Numbered from the stretch's first letter, positions 47,591 through 59,700 are shown. The stretch is DNA of 64,000 bases from Endotrypanum monterogeii (GCA_000333855.2 CM007320.1:2585684-2649683); one strand, 5' to 3'. The notes: generated by a model from the sequence alone, not told the origin. Program-made: numbers and translations.

Positions 47591-50500
47591 ATGAGTACCG
47601 ACGACGACATTGAGCGTCAGATCGTCATGGAGATGGAAGAGGAAATCCGACGATCGCAGTGGCCACCTCGTGTCGTCTACACACAACCGCCGCCTTTTGA
47701 AATCACCCCTGTCAACGACAGTCCCATGGATAGTGCACTCAAAGCAGAGGCGGACCAAATCCTGCTCGAGATGGAAAAACGCCTCCACCGGAAGCAGCAC
47801 CGTCGCGAATCCCACGATCATTCGTTAGACAACGATGTCAGAAACGGCACTCACTACGCGGCTATAGATCCCTTGTCGCAGTCGGATAGCACCGACACCT
47901 CCATAGCTCCTTTTGAACAAAACAACTTAAACATGTTGCACGAGACTGAAATCGACAACGGTGAAGATGCGGCGGAGAATTTTCGGGGACAACCGTCAAT
48001 GATGGCAACAGAGGCAGTAGTTGCGTCACACAACCCGCTGAAAACCCAGCTGTGGCAATCCAATAATCACGTTATGATGGAGCCACAAACACACCGCGAG
48101 GCTGAGGAGCTTGCTCGACGGGAGGCTGAGGCGCAGGCCCGCCGCGAGGCTGAGGAGCTTGCTCGACGGGAGGCTGAGGCGCAGGCCCGCCGCGAGGCTG
48201 AGGAGCTTGCTCGACGCGAGGCTGAGGCGCAGGCCCGCCGCGAGGCTGAAGAGCTTGCTCGACGGGAGGCTGAGGCGCAGGCCCGCCGTGAGGCTGAAGA
48301 GCTTGCTCGACGGGAGGCTGAGGCGCAGGCCCGCCGCGAGGCTGAAGAGCTTGCTCCACGTGCGGCCGANNNNNNNNNNNNNNNNNNNNNNNNNNNNNNN
48401 NNNNNNNNNNNNNNNNNNNNNNNNNNNNNNNNNNNNNNNNNNNNNNNNNNNNNNNNNNNNNNNNNNNNNNNNNNNNNNNNNNNNNNNNNNNNNNNNNNNN
48501 NNNNNNNNNNNNNNNNNNNNNNNNNNNNNNNNNNNNNNNNNNNNNNNNNNNNNNNNNNNNNNNNNNNNNNNNNNNNNNNNNNNNNNNNNNNNNNNNNNNN
48601 NNNNNNNNNNNNNNNNNNNNNNNNNNNNNNNNNNNNNNNNNNNNNNNNNNNNNNNNNNNNNNNNNNNNNNNNNNNNNNNNNNNNNNNNNNNNNNNNNNNN
48701 NNNNNNNNNNNNNNNNNNNNNNNNNNNNNNNNNNNNNNNNNNNNNNNNNNNNNNNNNNNNNNNNNNNNNNNNNNNNNNNNNNNNNNNNNNNNNNNNNNNN
48801 NNNNNNNNNNNNNNNNNNNNNNNNNNNNNNNNNNNNNNNNNNNNNNNNNNNNNNNNNNNNNNNNNNNNNNNNNNNNNNNNNNNNNNNNNNNNNNNNNNNN
48901 NNNNNNNNNNNNNNNNNNNNNNNNNNNNNNNNNNNNNNNNNNNNNNNNNNNNNNNNNNNNNNNNNNNNNNNNNNNNNNNNNNNNNNNNNNNNNNNNNNNN
49001 NNNNNNNNNNNNNNNNNNNNNNNNNNNNNNNNNNNNNNNNNNNNNNNNNNNNNNNNNNNNNNNNNNNNNNNNNNNNNNNNNNNNNNNNNNNNNNNNNNNN
49101 NNNNNNNNNNNNNNNNNNNNNNNNNNNNNNNNNNNNNNNNNNNNNNNNNNNNNNNNNNNNNNNNNNNNNNNNNNNNNNNNNNGAAACGGCACTCACTACG
49201 CGGCTATAGATCCCTTGTCGCAGTCGGATAGCACCGACACCTCCATAGCTCCTTTTGAACAAAACAACTTAAACATGTTGCACGAGACTGAAATCGACAA
49301 CGGTGAAGATGCGGCGGAGAATTTTCGGGGACAACCGTCAATGATGGCAACAGAGGCAGTAGTTGCGTCACACAACCCGCTGAAAACCCAGCTGTGGCAA
49401 TCCAATAATCACGTTATGATGGAGCCACAAACACACCGCGAGGCTGAGGAGCTTGCTCGACGGGAGGCTGAGGCGCAGGCCCGCCGCGAGGCTGAGGAGC
49501 TTGCTCGACGGGAGGCTGAGGCGCAGGCCCGCCGTGAGGCTGAAGAGCTTGCTCGACGGGAGGCTGAGGCGCAGGCCCGCCGCGAGGCTGAGGAGCAAGA
49601 GCTACGACTGGAGGAGATCCGTCGCGAGGCGCGTGCAGCCGTTATGCGGGAAATTGCTGAGAATGCGAGGCGGGCTGGCAGTAGCACGCTGTCTGCCACA
49701 GACGATTGCGATATACAAGTGAGGTTGTCGACTGCGATAGAGAGCGATAGTGTGTCAACGCATAACGAGTTCTCAGACGAGGTGGGTACTGACAAAATTC
49801 CGAAACAAGATCATTTTCTTCCTGGGGAGGAATCAGGTCTCGACACTCCGTCAACGGAAAGCAGATTTGGGGATGATAGCCGCTTGCGGAACGGCGAAGA
49901 GACTAAAGATGAGGATTCCGAGTCGGACGCCGAATTGTCTAACCCGTACGCCTTATCTTCTGCGGAGGTGTTACGAAACGATAACGGTATTCTTTCCAGA
50001 GCAGAAGAAGAAGCGATATATACTCCGAGGACACTAGAGGAGGTATCGCTTGAAAATTTTGAGGTGGCGCTTTCTTCGGAGCTCAGGAAGCATGGACTCG
50101 AGGAGAGCTCGATCAGGCGCAGTCACATTGATGTTCACCGATACGAGACTATCCGCGAGTCGGGTAAGTGCTTGTATCCTCCCAGAGAGATTGTTGGAGA
50201 GATTCCAGCGCACGCGAGAGTGCAGCTGGGTTTTTTCTCAGCAAAGCAGACCATCATTACTCTTCAGCAGCTGCAACGGGGTCCTAATGCGGATCGTGAG
50301 CGATTGTGTGAATCAGGAGAGCGCTCGCTGAGCACACTCAAATGCTACTTCGAGTCTGAGGTCCTCTGCGACCACACCCTCACTGTGGACGATGAGGACT
50401 ACCCCCACAACGCCTCCTCAGAGCGTCTTCTTACACGAGCCGAATTGATGAGGGGTGACAGTGCCATGGTGCGGAGGGCTGTCTCACAGATATCGTATGG

Positions 50501-53500
50501 GGATCCGATTCAGGTATGGGAGCGTGTGCAGGAGTACAGTAAAGAGGACGACCGGGCGGCGAAAAAGTCATCCGTGACAAATTTGTGGGTTAGTGACATC
50601 GACACCCGCAAGCCTATTCCTGCTATGCGCACCTTCACCGGGGGCTTCGTGTACTGCATAGAAGCATCCAAGATCAGTAACCGAGTGGTGGAGTTACATG
50701 GAGTCGGGACTGATCCGCTCATCGTGGCGGCGGCACTGTACAGTTGGACAGAGCGGAAGCGAGTCAAGGTTTCCGAAACGTTCTACTTTGACTCCGAACT
50801 GGATGTCTTTTACCCCCAAAAGGAGCGCAACGAGCTCGCCAAAAGGAATAAGGTCGTTTCGTTTGTCCCAAGTGAATTCAGAGGCACGCTGCAACTCGTA
50901 ATACGAGTATATCGTCCTTGTTGCGAAGACTACGATACCTACGTCGATCTGTACAACCGCGCAGATCGCTACAAGCAGATTCACGTTGCACCCATGAAGC
51001 AGGAGACCTTACTACTAGCACAGGTGTCAGATGTCCTGGAGGAGCTAGGCTGGAACTCTGCTCCTGTGCATGATGGACAGAATCACTTATCCACGAGTCT
51101 CTCTTTCGATCGTCTTTACCGCAAAGCCTTCTCCAACGAAGACGTCTTTAAGGTAATGAAAGACGATCGCTGGCGCAGCACACTCAAAACGCTGCCTGTG
51201 GATATGAATTTTACCATCTCTGACTTGAGCAAGCACGAGGTTGCATTTCCCTCGGACCACACAGAAACGACGCCAGAGGAAAACGAGTCTAAGATTAGCC
51301 TATTGGACCCTGATGTGCCTGGTGCTCGCCCGGTCATCTACAGGTACTCGCCCTGCTGCATCCCGATTCTCACCTCCGGATACTTCACGACATACAACAA
51401 CGTTTACTATTTTCATGTCTCAAAGTTGAAGGTGGTGCACACCAGCTGTCTCCGCAACATTCCCTCGTCGCATCATACCTACGCCTTTCAGATTTGTGTG
51501 AAGGCCCGAGATGACGGTCTGTCAGAGGAGGGGGCGATTCAGTGCATTTACGGACGTGGCTTATCGAATCTTTCCATGGACACCACAGCGTGGTCGTCCT
51601 CCGTGCACAGCTCGAATGACATGACACTCAACGACGAGTTCAAAATTCAGCTGCCGCTGAACCTTTCGGATTGCCACCACATATTCATCACTCTCTACGC
51701 CACATGCCAGAGGAAAAATCCACCGAGTGCTGGCCAACCGCGTGCCATTAAAATTGGCTACGCTGCTGTTCCGCTGATGGTAAACGGCGTTGTGCAGGTC
51801 CGCGAAAACATTGACATCAAGTTTGTAGCACATGATCAAGCACCCGTGGCGGCCGCAGGTGGGTACCTGAAGAGCTTTGCAGAGGCCCCTGTGAGCTCGT
51901 TGCTCAACAACGGTGAGACCGTTGTCAAGGCTTCGAGTCAGACCAAGTCGACTGTGCACGCATCCAACCGCGTGATCGCATCGGTTTTTCAGTTGTGCCC
52001 GCTCTCCATTGCCGAAATGAAAAAGAACGACGGTGTGCTCGATCAGTGCGGCGGGTTGCATAATCTGCCTTCGACTGAGTCGGACCCACACCGCAATGTG
52101 ATCAGTCTAATAGGACAGCTGCCCTTGGCGGAGATTCTCGCCTTCTATCCTTTCATCTGCGCGTACGCTTTTTCTCTCATTGGCTCCGGATCAGCCACTG
52201 TATCTCTCGGAAATCGCATGCACATGCTTGATGTTCTCCTCGACACTGCCTCAAAAGCGCAGCAGTACGATACGTCGGCGCAGACGATTCGTCGACGCCA
52301 CAACAGCGAGGGCATGTCACCGCAGGTGTTTGCAAAAACAAGTGTGGGCAGTATTCTGTATCACTTCGTGTCCAACGACACTCTGTACGAGGGTGTCGAA
52401 TGCAGGTACAAGCGCCGCCTTTACAGTGGCATGGTCGAAACATGGCTAGGCTTACTAAGGACGGTAGCAGCGCAGCCTGACAAAGTTGACACGGATGTTG
52501 CAAGACAGAATGGAAGAAGCTCCCCCCAAAATTCGGCTTCCACGAACCAGACGACTCCTGTGCGTAGCAAAAGCGCGCCCTCGACATCCCGCAACATTCT
52601 GCGAGAGATGAGTAATATGTCATGGTTTCTTTTCGATACTATTTTGAGATCCATGTATCTCTGGGGGACCGAGAACCCAACAGTGTCACGCAGGGATCTT
52701 TTCCACATATCTTTATACAATGCCATAGCAGACCTCTGTGTCCTGGCTTTGTCGCGCCTCTCCACCTTTGACGAAAGTCAGCTGGTGCGCCATGTCGCGA
52801 TTTTCGTGCGCAGTCTTATGTACTGCGCCGACCGTGGTCGCGTGCTTATGATCTACAGTCACATCACTGCTTACTTGGAGAAGGATGGGAATTTCGACAG
52901 TCTCATCAATTTCCTTAAATACGTCCTCGAGGATCCCAATGTGACGTATCTTTTGCTCCCATCGGCTAGCGCGACTTGCCCTGTGTACCTCACGCGCATT
53001 GTGGTTCAGTCCTTCACAACCCTTATGATCAACCCGAACCGTGTAACGCGAACGATTGCCACAGATGTACTCTACTCGTTCTTGCGCCGGCTTGCGAACG
53101 ACTCGAGTACGCCGAGCAATAACCTCACCTGCATCGCTACTCAACTGTTCACCCTGGTCCGTAACCTCGCACCGCACTGGAAGACGATAACGCAGGCCAA
53201 TGACAAAATACCGACCGACGTCTTTCAGCGTGACAGATGTCAGTTATCGATGACATGTTTATGGATTCTCTATTACACATCGCGCCGCACCATCCGAAAA
53301 TGGCTTCAGGAAGAGGCCGACGAAAAGATAATGGCCGGCATGATGCAGTTAATTGCTGAATCCCAGTCTACCTTTCGGTACACTGCCGCCACCGCCACAA
53401 GCCGTGCAAGTGGGGAGACGAGCGAAGAGGCCGAGGGGCGCCTGTCGTGGGAGGCTCGTCATGCAACGCTAGTGACCGCGATCGGGACGCAAATGTGCAG

Positions 53501-55745
53501 TTTTTTTCTTAATGATATCCCAAGCACACTCCGTACTGTCTCTGACAACAACCCCAATGCCGTAGTGTTTCCCTTTTTTGTGATGCTCGAGTCTGTGCTC
53601 CACCTGGGTAATTCTACCATTTCCCTGCAGATGAGCTCGGCAGTTTTGCACGAAGTGGTGTGCAAGCTGTTCCCAGAAATTATCAGTCGAAAAGCGAAGA
53701 TGGGAAACGGTATGGTGCTTCTTACCTTCCGTCTCATGAGCAGCTGCTGCCATTATGTTCGCACCTCTGCCAGCTGCACATTCTTTTTGATGAGTCAAGC
53801 TTTTTTCTCTTGGAAAAACACCTTGTCCAAGATCAAGTCATTGACCGCTAATGCGCTTGTCTCTGTAGCGGAATCACGAGTGAGAGACCTTCGCCTTGCT
53901 GGGCGCCTAATCGAATTTCAGTTTGATGAGCTCATTGACAGGGCAAAGGTAGAGGAGGTGAACTATACACCACCGTCACACGACTTCGCTTTCCGCTACG
54001 AGGACGACTCGAACGCGCCAGGGGGGGACGCGCAGATGACGTACAAGCAAAAGGTTGAGTACCGGACTATGAGTCTTCAGCGCACTCTTCCTATCTCGCG
54101 TTACTTGATCGAAAAGTCGAGCGTGCCAGACCAAAACCCGCCACGTTTTTCGGACGAGTTCGCAGGGATGGCATCCACGGTGCTCAGTCTTTTTGACGAT
54201 GTGCTGCATCTGCAGATGGACGAATCAATGAAGTTCAAGGAGTCGAAAGCCACAGCGTACTTTGGGGTATTCCGAAATTTCCTGCGCCAGAATGCACTGA
54301 AGGAGGCGTTGAAGTGGCTTTACCGCCTGCACGATGCACACAAGGAGAATGACAATTACGTGGAGGCAGGGATGGTGCTGGTGTTCATCGCGGCACTCTG
54401 CTTTCGTGTCACAGAGGTTTTCTACTTTGTTAAGGGCAAGGACTCGAAGGGGTCACGTATGCCGTATGGGATTTTCTCTCACGTCTTCTGGCATGACTAT
54501 GTGCGCATTCTGCCCGAGGTAGATGTGCTGCTCCCTGTCGACACTGTGTACGCAATTGCCTCAGAGCTGTACGTGTGTCCTGATAACGCGTGCTTTTTTA
54601 TGGAGGGCCAAGTAAAAACACTCAAGGAGGCGGCTGAGTTTCAGGACAAGGACCAGTACTACGAATACTCTCTGCAGACTATTGGCATAGTGAACAAGTA
54701 CCTGGAAGCCATCAGCGACTTCAAAGCATCGGCAGTTGTGCACGCTGCCATGTCCACCTGGTGTACCGCTATTGCAGAGCCCAAATCGAAGCGCCACAAC
54801 AGTCGGTACTTTCTTGTCTGGGCACGCATGGAGCGTGAAGCACCACCCAAGTCGTATGCATACGTGGACGAAGAGGCGGATGACGGTATGGTAGGGGAGA
54901 GGCCACGAGGGCTTCCGAATGGTAAACCCATCCGCCGCATCTACAAAATGCCCACCACCACCACACTGGAGGAGCTCAAGGGCTATGCTAAGGCGTACGT
55001 GGAGTCACTCTTTGTCGACACCTCATTGGTACTGCTAACAGAGGATTTGACCGAGACGCTGCCAGCCCTACCAGAGCCCAACTCAAAGCGTAAGCGTGTT
55101 GCCGCCGTTCACCGTCAGCCAAACCACTGCATGGTGACAGTAAGCGAGGTGCAGCCATACTTCCCAAAGGGTACTCGCGTCCCGCCTGACGGATTTGACC
55201 GGTCCATGCATATCAGCTACTTTGAGAACACAGTAAACATTGGCAGTCGTGAGGAGGTCTCTGACGGCCGAAAGCTGGACCTCATGGGCCAGCGCATGAG
55301 TGTAAGCACTTACGAGCTGGAGCGCTCGTTTCCATCCACTACGTCAGCCATAGATATTGCACAGACGCATCAGGTAGTCCTCAATCCCTTCGAGACCGCC
55401 GAGGAAACGCTGAACAGTCGTCGAGAGGTCATAAACCAGGCACCCGTTAACGATAACCTGATTTCGGTCATGCGCAAGGCACTCTCACCAAAAGGTCTGC
55501 CTCCTGGTGTGTACATGAAAGAAGTGATCGCGGTCATGGGAGATCACCCAGAGGTAATTCATGCGGTGCGCGCACTCAGTGTTGCCTCCCGCTCGAAGCT
55601 GGAAGCGTGTGAGAGGTTGGAGGCCATGGTCAAGAGTCCCGAAGACTATGCACTCGTGTTGAAGGCAGTGACTGATATGGAATGTTGCCTAGTTGCTATG
55701 CAGAGTCCGGACGAGAATGGCTCGAGTAGAGGCATCCACATGTAG
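47591..55745 (+). CDS. DOCK-family guanine nucleotide exchange factor-like giant protein (interrupted by assembly gap)
   Basis: The gene starts at ATG 47591 (MSTDDDIERQIVMEMEEEIRR) and stops at 55745, with a run of N at 48370-49182. The frame before the gap differs from the frame after it, but the 1342-base offset between the duplicated flanks fits that frame change, so one protein is likely. If the duplicated flank is collapsed, 250 + 6563 bases give 2270 aa. Parts in order: acidic N-terminus; 16-residue EAEELARR/EAEAQARR helix repeats; a long acidic linker; a conserved block from about 50150; a C2-like DHR-1 region near 51340-51830 (YRYSPCCIPIL to NIDIKFV); a large helical middle; and a DHR-2 region ending near 55640 (YFENTVNIG, QVVLNPFETAEETLNSRREV). 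DOCK DHR-2 domains activate Rac/Cdc42-type GTPases and DHR-1 binds phosphoinositides. Trypanosomatids have few Rho-like GTPases, so the target is unknown. Confidence 0.78.
47841..48192 (+). repeat. Left copy of a sequence duplicated across the assembly gap
   Basis: By eye this segment is identical to the one starting at 49183 (offset 1342) up to the third helix-repeat unit, about 350 bases. The second copy begins exactly at the end of the N run, so it may be an overlap that the assembler failed to merge rather than a true duplication. Confidence 0.85.
48095..48369 (+). repeat. 48-bp tandem repeat, left array
   Basis: Five full 48-bp units plus a partial sixth encode a 16-residue repeat (REAEELARREAEAQAR). 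Units differ by a few silent or near-silent bases. The final bases before the gap (CCACGTGCGGCCGA) depart from the repeat consensus and may be low-quality read ends. Confidence 0.9.
48370..49182. other. Assembly gap (813 N)
   Basis: Unsequenced bases inside the DOCK-like gene, located in its tandem-repeat array. The gap length may be an estimate and cannot be trusted for the reading frame. Confidence 0.99.
49183..49534 (+). repeat. Right copy of the sequence duplicated across the gap
   Basis: Matches 47841-48192 at offset 1342, including the same reading-frame content. Downstream the right copy continues into the unique body of the DOCK-like gene. Confidence 0.85.
49437..49595 (+). repeat. 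48-bp tandem repeat, right array
   Basis: Three full units and a partial one, then the sequence exits into EEQELRLEEIRREARA. The copy number is lower than in the left array, pointing to allelic length difference, repeat collapse or a real duplication. Confidence 0.9.
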
Positions 55746-57162
55746 AGGTATTCACACCGAACATTTGTTTTTACTGTGTGCTATCAAATATAAAGCCAAC
55801 GTTTTCCTTCATTTCTGTTTCATTTTCTGGTGTAGGTATGCTTGTTTAGTGGACGCACAACGAGACAAGATGTTGCTGACAGAGAGGGCGTTGTTATCCT
55901 TTCTCTGTTTCTTTCCGAGTATCGATACTGGTGTTTCTGCAAAAAAAAAAAAATTGGGAGCTGAGCACCGGAAACAGCAATAAAAAGTGCGACCTGTATC
56001 GTAGAGGCCCATTTTTGTGTGCTCTTTTCTGGACGAGCGCTGTGCTGTCTATCCTCCTCCCTCCTGTTCCCAACTAGAACGCCTTTCCGGGTGCGTTGCG
56101 TCGTAACTCGGACGACCGCAGATGATTGTTGAAACATCCCCCCCCGTGTATCTGTGTTGAGGCTTCTCTTAGATGATTGCGATTCGAAATGGCTTTGTTT
56201 AACAACGAGAAGTGAAAAAAATCAGAGGTGCAGTCATTCGTGCGAAAAAAAAAAGATGTCGGTGGTGACAGATCTTTTTTTTTTCCTCTTTCGATTTTGC
56301 TTATCTTCCGTCTTTCTTTTGCCGCTGAGTGTTTAAATGGTGGCTCTCCTACTCACAACGGGTGGAGGGCTGAGACTTTTTGTTTTTGCAGGAGTAATAT
56401 CACGTTTCTTATTTGCTTGGACCGAAGAGTTCACCTCACCCTTGAATTTTATGACGACCTTTTCAGCTGTCAACACTTCTCGCTTCTATGTCCGTGCTTG
56501 TCTTGTTGCTGCTGCAAAAATCCCCTGCCGGCCCCTAGACGTGTCTCCTATCGAATCCATGGGCTTCATTGTATTCCCGAAGCTCCACACACAAGATATG
56601 CTAGTTTGTTTCATCTGATACTATGATAGATCGAATGCTAGCAGTATTGTCTCGCTGGCCCCTTTCCAGAAGAGTGCACTCGCTGTCCAAAGAGAACTGG
56701 AGAACATGAATCGCGCCTTTGTGATCTGATGTTCCTGAAGCGCGTCGCACACCCACAGGCCGGAAGGCTTCTTTGCACGCGCCACACAGCTGTGTGTTAT
56801 CAGTCTCGGTTTGCGATGCCTAGAGCAATCCATAACATCAACACTGCAGAGTACATTTATGTGGCGACATCGAGTTGCCCATCCCAGACTACAAGGAAAG
56901 TTATTCGACCTCCAAAACTACTTGCGCCTCACACACGCACACCAAATCTCGTATCTTTCCCGTTTCCCTTTTATCATATAATTTTTGAGCATTCACGTCT
57001 CCGCGGCTTTATTCTTCTCCTTGTTTCCCTCTTTGGGCTTTTTCCCGCCGCTCTACTCTCAGCCTGGTAGTGGACACGGCTTTTCTCTTATCGCCATATC
57101 AAAATAAAATTCTCGACGTCTTTGCCCTCCAGCTACTGCCCTGAGTTGCGTCGAGGTTCGTC
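55746..57162. other. Intergenic region before WDR34
   Basis: No gene recognised. Contains A-runs near 55940 and 56245, T-runs near 56275, and pyrimidine-rich sequence near 56950-57060. Confidence 0.6.
57111..57132 (+). promoter_or_regulatory. Predicted spliced-leader acceptor for WDR34
   Basis: GTCTTTGCCCTCCAG ends in AG at 57132, 30 nt before the ATG at 57163. Confidence 0.5.
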
Positions 57163-58773
57163 ATGTCTGCTTCCTGCGATTTCAAAAATCAAGTCACTGG
57201 CGAGGTGACAATCCCATCTCAGTGGAAGAGGGTGGCCACACATGTAGACGCCGAAGCGCAGACGTCTAAGCATAGGATCAAGAGCCACGAAGTCCAGACA
57301 GATGTCAGCTGCCTCCAAGTGTCGGACCAGCTAGACAAGAGTGTTGGCACGGAGAGGCGGTCATACCAGGGATCCTTGGAGGGTCTGCAGTATGTGTACA
57401 AGGGGGTTCCATATGACGAGAAGAAATTAGCCGTCTTCCTGGAGGCAACCAAAGATGAATTGCTTACAATACTGCACCGCAACTCAAGAAGCAGCATTTT
57501 CGATCACTACTCACCTAACTGGTCTCGCAGGAGCACAGACCTTTCCGTCCTATATACCCTTACTTCTCCTGTTATAAAAGAGGGCAACTTGCAGGCGCTA
57601 GGGGTGTCTTGGAACACCCACGGCAATGTCGTTGCTGTCGCCTACGGTCGAATAGATACGTCGGGGTGGTGCTACAACAAAGGCTATGTATGTGTCTGGA
57701 ACCTAGCACGTCCAGATCTCATGGAAAGCAGTCCGCACTATACGCTGGAATTGGAGACGTACGCCGTCTCCGTCGCTTTTCACCCAACCAATCCGTCTAT
57801 GCTTGCGGTTGGCACGTACAGCGGCGAAGTCGTTGTGTTCCCAAGTGTGACGGACAATGTACCGCAACAGTTCTCTTCAGTGGAATCAGAAATTGCTCAT
57901 ACCGAGCCGGTCACGGTGCTCCAGTGGGTGAACAATCCTCAGGAGCTCCGACGCGATAACAGATTTATTTTGTGCTCGGCTAGCCAAAGCGGGCTCATCA
58001 TTCACTGGAGCCCAACAAACAAATTGGCCAAACCTTTAGCGGCGTATAGGATTCAAAGCGGACGCCATTTGCCCGTTGGCATCACAGCACTCACTTATGG
58101 AGGTGTACAGTCAGAGCGTGGAATTCATGCGCCTGCGTTGGACGGTGTCTTTCTAGTGGGTTTGGAAAATGGTGAGGTGGGTCGCGGCCGTACTGGGCTT
58201 CTTCCTGCCGATAGTAGCCCCCAGACGCCATGCACAATTGTCCCCGTGGAACTTGACTGGCTAGAGGATCACCGGGGTCCACTGCAGTCACTCAGTGTTT
58301 CTCCTTTTTTCCGCCACTTGTTTTTGACAGCTTCCTCAGACGGCACCGCGCGCTTTTACACGGATCTCGAGCGCACACCGCTTCTCACCCTTGAACCAAC
58401 TGCAGAGACAAAAAGTTACTTATATGGCGGCCAATTCAGCCCGTTTCGGCCCTCTGTGGTGGCGTTGGTCTCACGCGGGTCATGTTTGCACGTCTATGAC
58501 CTCCAAAAAGATCAACTAAAGCCAAGCTTCACGGTAGAAGCGTCGTCAGACGGTGCGGAGGTCTTGACAGTAGCCTTCAACCCAACTGCAGCTGATTGGC
58601 TGGCCACTGGTAATGCAAGTGGTGCACTGCACGTTTGGCGTTTACCGACTGAGTTGTCACAGGCCACTGAATTGGAGCGCGCGACTCTTCGAGCTAACCA
58701 GTCTACACGAGACGGCGAAGGGGAGGCGCAGGGCTCTGCCGCTGTCAGGGACCTGTTTGGTTTTCGTGGATAG
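57163..58773 (+). CDS. WDR34: Cytoplasmic dynein-2 intermediate chain WDR34 (DYNC2I2)
   Basis: 536 aa, the same size class as animal WDR34. It is the intermediate chain of the retrograde intraflagellar transport motor, dimerised with WDR60. Family landmarks: IPSQWKRV near residue 17, two QT motifs at Q33-T34 and Q45-T46 (likely LC8 light-chain sites), SPNWSRRSTDLSVLYTL near 122, then a WD40 propeller starting at LGVSWNTHGNVVAVAYGR (about 148). Propeller blades include YVCVWNLARPDL, VAFHPTNPSMLAVGTYSGEV, LFLTASSDGTARFYTDL and LATGNASGALHVWRLP. The short C-terminal tail is polar. The other candidate, WDR60, is much longer and has a different N-terminus. The neighbour IFT27 and the nearby IFT70 serve the same pathway. 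Confidence 0.9.
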   Translation: MSASCDFKNQVTGEVTIPSQWKRVATHVDAEAQTSKHRIKSHEVQTDVSCLQVSDQLDKSVGTERRSYQGSLEGLQYVYKGVPYDEKKLAVFLEATKDELLTILHRNSRSSIFDHYSPNWSRRSTDLSVLYTLTSPVIKEGNLQALGVSWNTHGNVVAVAYGRIDTSGWCYNKGYVCVWNLARPDLMESSPHYTLELETYAVSVAFHPTNPSMLAVGTYSGEVVVFPSVTDNVPQQFSSVESEIAHTEPVTVLQWVNNPQELRRDNRFILCSASQSGLIIHWSPTNKLAKPLAAYRIQSGRHLPVGITALTYGGVQSERGIHAPALDGVFLVGLENGEVGRGRTGLLPADSSPQTPCTIVPVELDWLEDHRGPLQSLSVSPFFRHLFLTASSDGTARFYTDLERTPLLTLEPTAETKSYLYGGQFSPFRPSVVALVSRGSCLHVYDLQKDQLKPSFTVEASSDGAEVLTVAFNPTAADWLATGNASGALHVWRLPTELSQATELERATLRANQSTRDGEGEAQGSAAVRDLFGFRG

Positions 58774-59650
58774 TTGTGTGTGAACGTCGCTACCATTGTT
58801 TTTTTTTCGCTGAGCACTTCGATTTCATTTTTGGTGCAGTTCTGCAGCATCGTGCCTTTGCGGAGTTTTCCAACTCTGTCTGTCGCAAGATTTCGTAGGG
58901 GAAAATATGCTCTCACGGAGCGCTTCATTTGGGTGGTGGGTGGGACACCAAACGCGCAGATAGGCCTTGACCCCCCCCTACCACACACACACACCGCAAA
59001 GGTGCTACAAGAGGTGATGGCAACCACTGTTCCCTTGCTGAGCACTTGGTGTCTTTGGCCTCTCCATACAGTCGGGCCCCCAGCACAGATGGGAGGGAAG
59101 GAGGGCTATGAGGGAAGAAAAGAGATTTAGCCGTCCAACTCACTCCACCTCTACGCTTCTCTATTTTTTTATGCAGTTGATGTTTGTCCATGTGTTTGTG
59201 CACATATTGCGAAGGCTTTAAAAAAATATATGTTGGATCACTCCAACAATCGTATCATATGTGTAGCAGTAGATCCTCCTCTTCACCCTAGACTTTTTCA
59301 CAGCCTGGGTGAAGGGTTTCTCATCATCATCTCTTGTGACTGACCTCCTATTCTCACGTTGTTCTCTGCCTTTTGCACCTTCGGTGTGTCGACGAATGCG
59401 CTGTTATAATTTTGTTTTGTACTCTTGGATGGGGACTATCGCACTTTAAAAAGTGGCAGTCGCCTGGCGCACTCAAACAAAAGGAATCGAATCCATGCAT
59501 GTTTCCCGAAACTTTATTTTCACACCTTTGCTTGACTGTGTAGTTTTCTGCGTCTGCCCCCCCCCTCCCCCATCACTTCATCGCAGGTGGGCTCTCGCGT
59601 TTGAAAACCAATATTCCTTATTCATCGTGCCAGGGCCCTTCCACATCCAC

Positions 59651-59670
59651 CCGATTTTGGTCCCTTGCAG
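59651..59670 (+). promoter_or_regulatory. Predicted spliced-leader acceptor for IFT27
   Basis: CGATTTTGGTCCCTTGCAG ends in AG at 59670. The resulting 80-nt 5' UTR would contain the AT microsatellite at 59701-59732. Confidence 0.5.
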
Positions 59671-59699
59671 ATAATCATTGAGTTCATCAGATATCGTTC

Positions 59700-59700
<1 letters not shown>

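Noticed and set aside
48026..49262. Two minus-strand frames of about 390 residues spanning the gap
   Set aside because: They exist only because N codons contain no stops, and the flanks are reverse readings of the 48-bp repeats.
59281..59314. Eight-base inverted repeat (CTTCACCC / GGGTGAAG) with an 18-base loop
   Set aside because: Stems of this size are common by chance, and no small RNA boxes in the right order were found around it.
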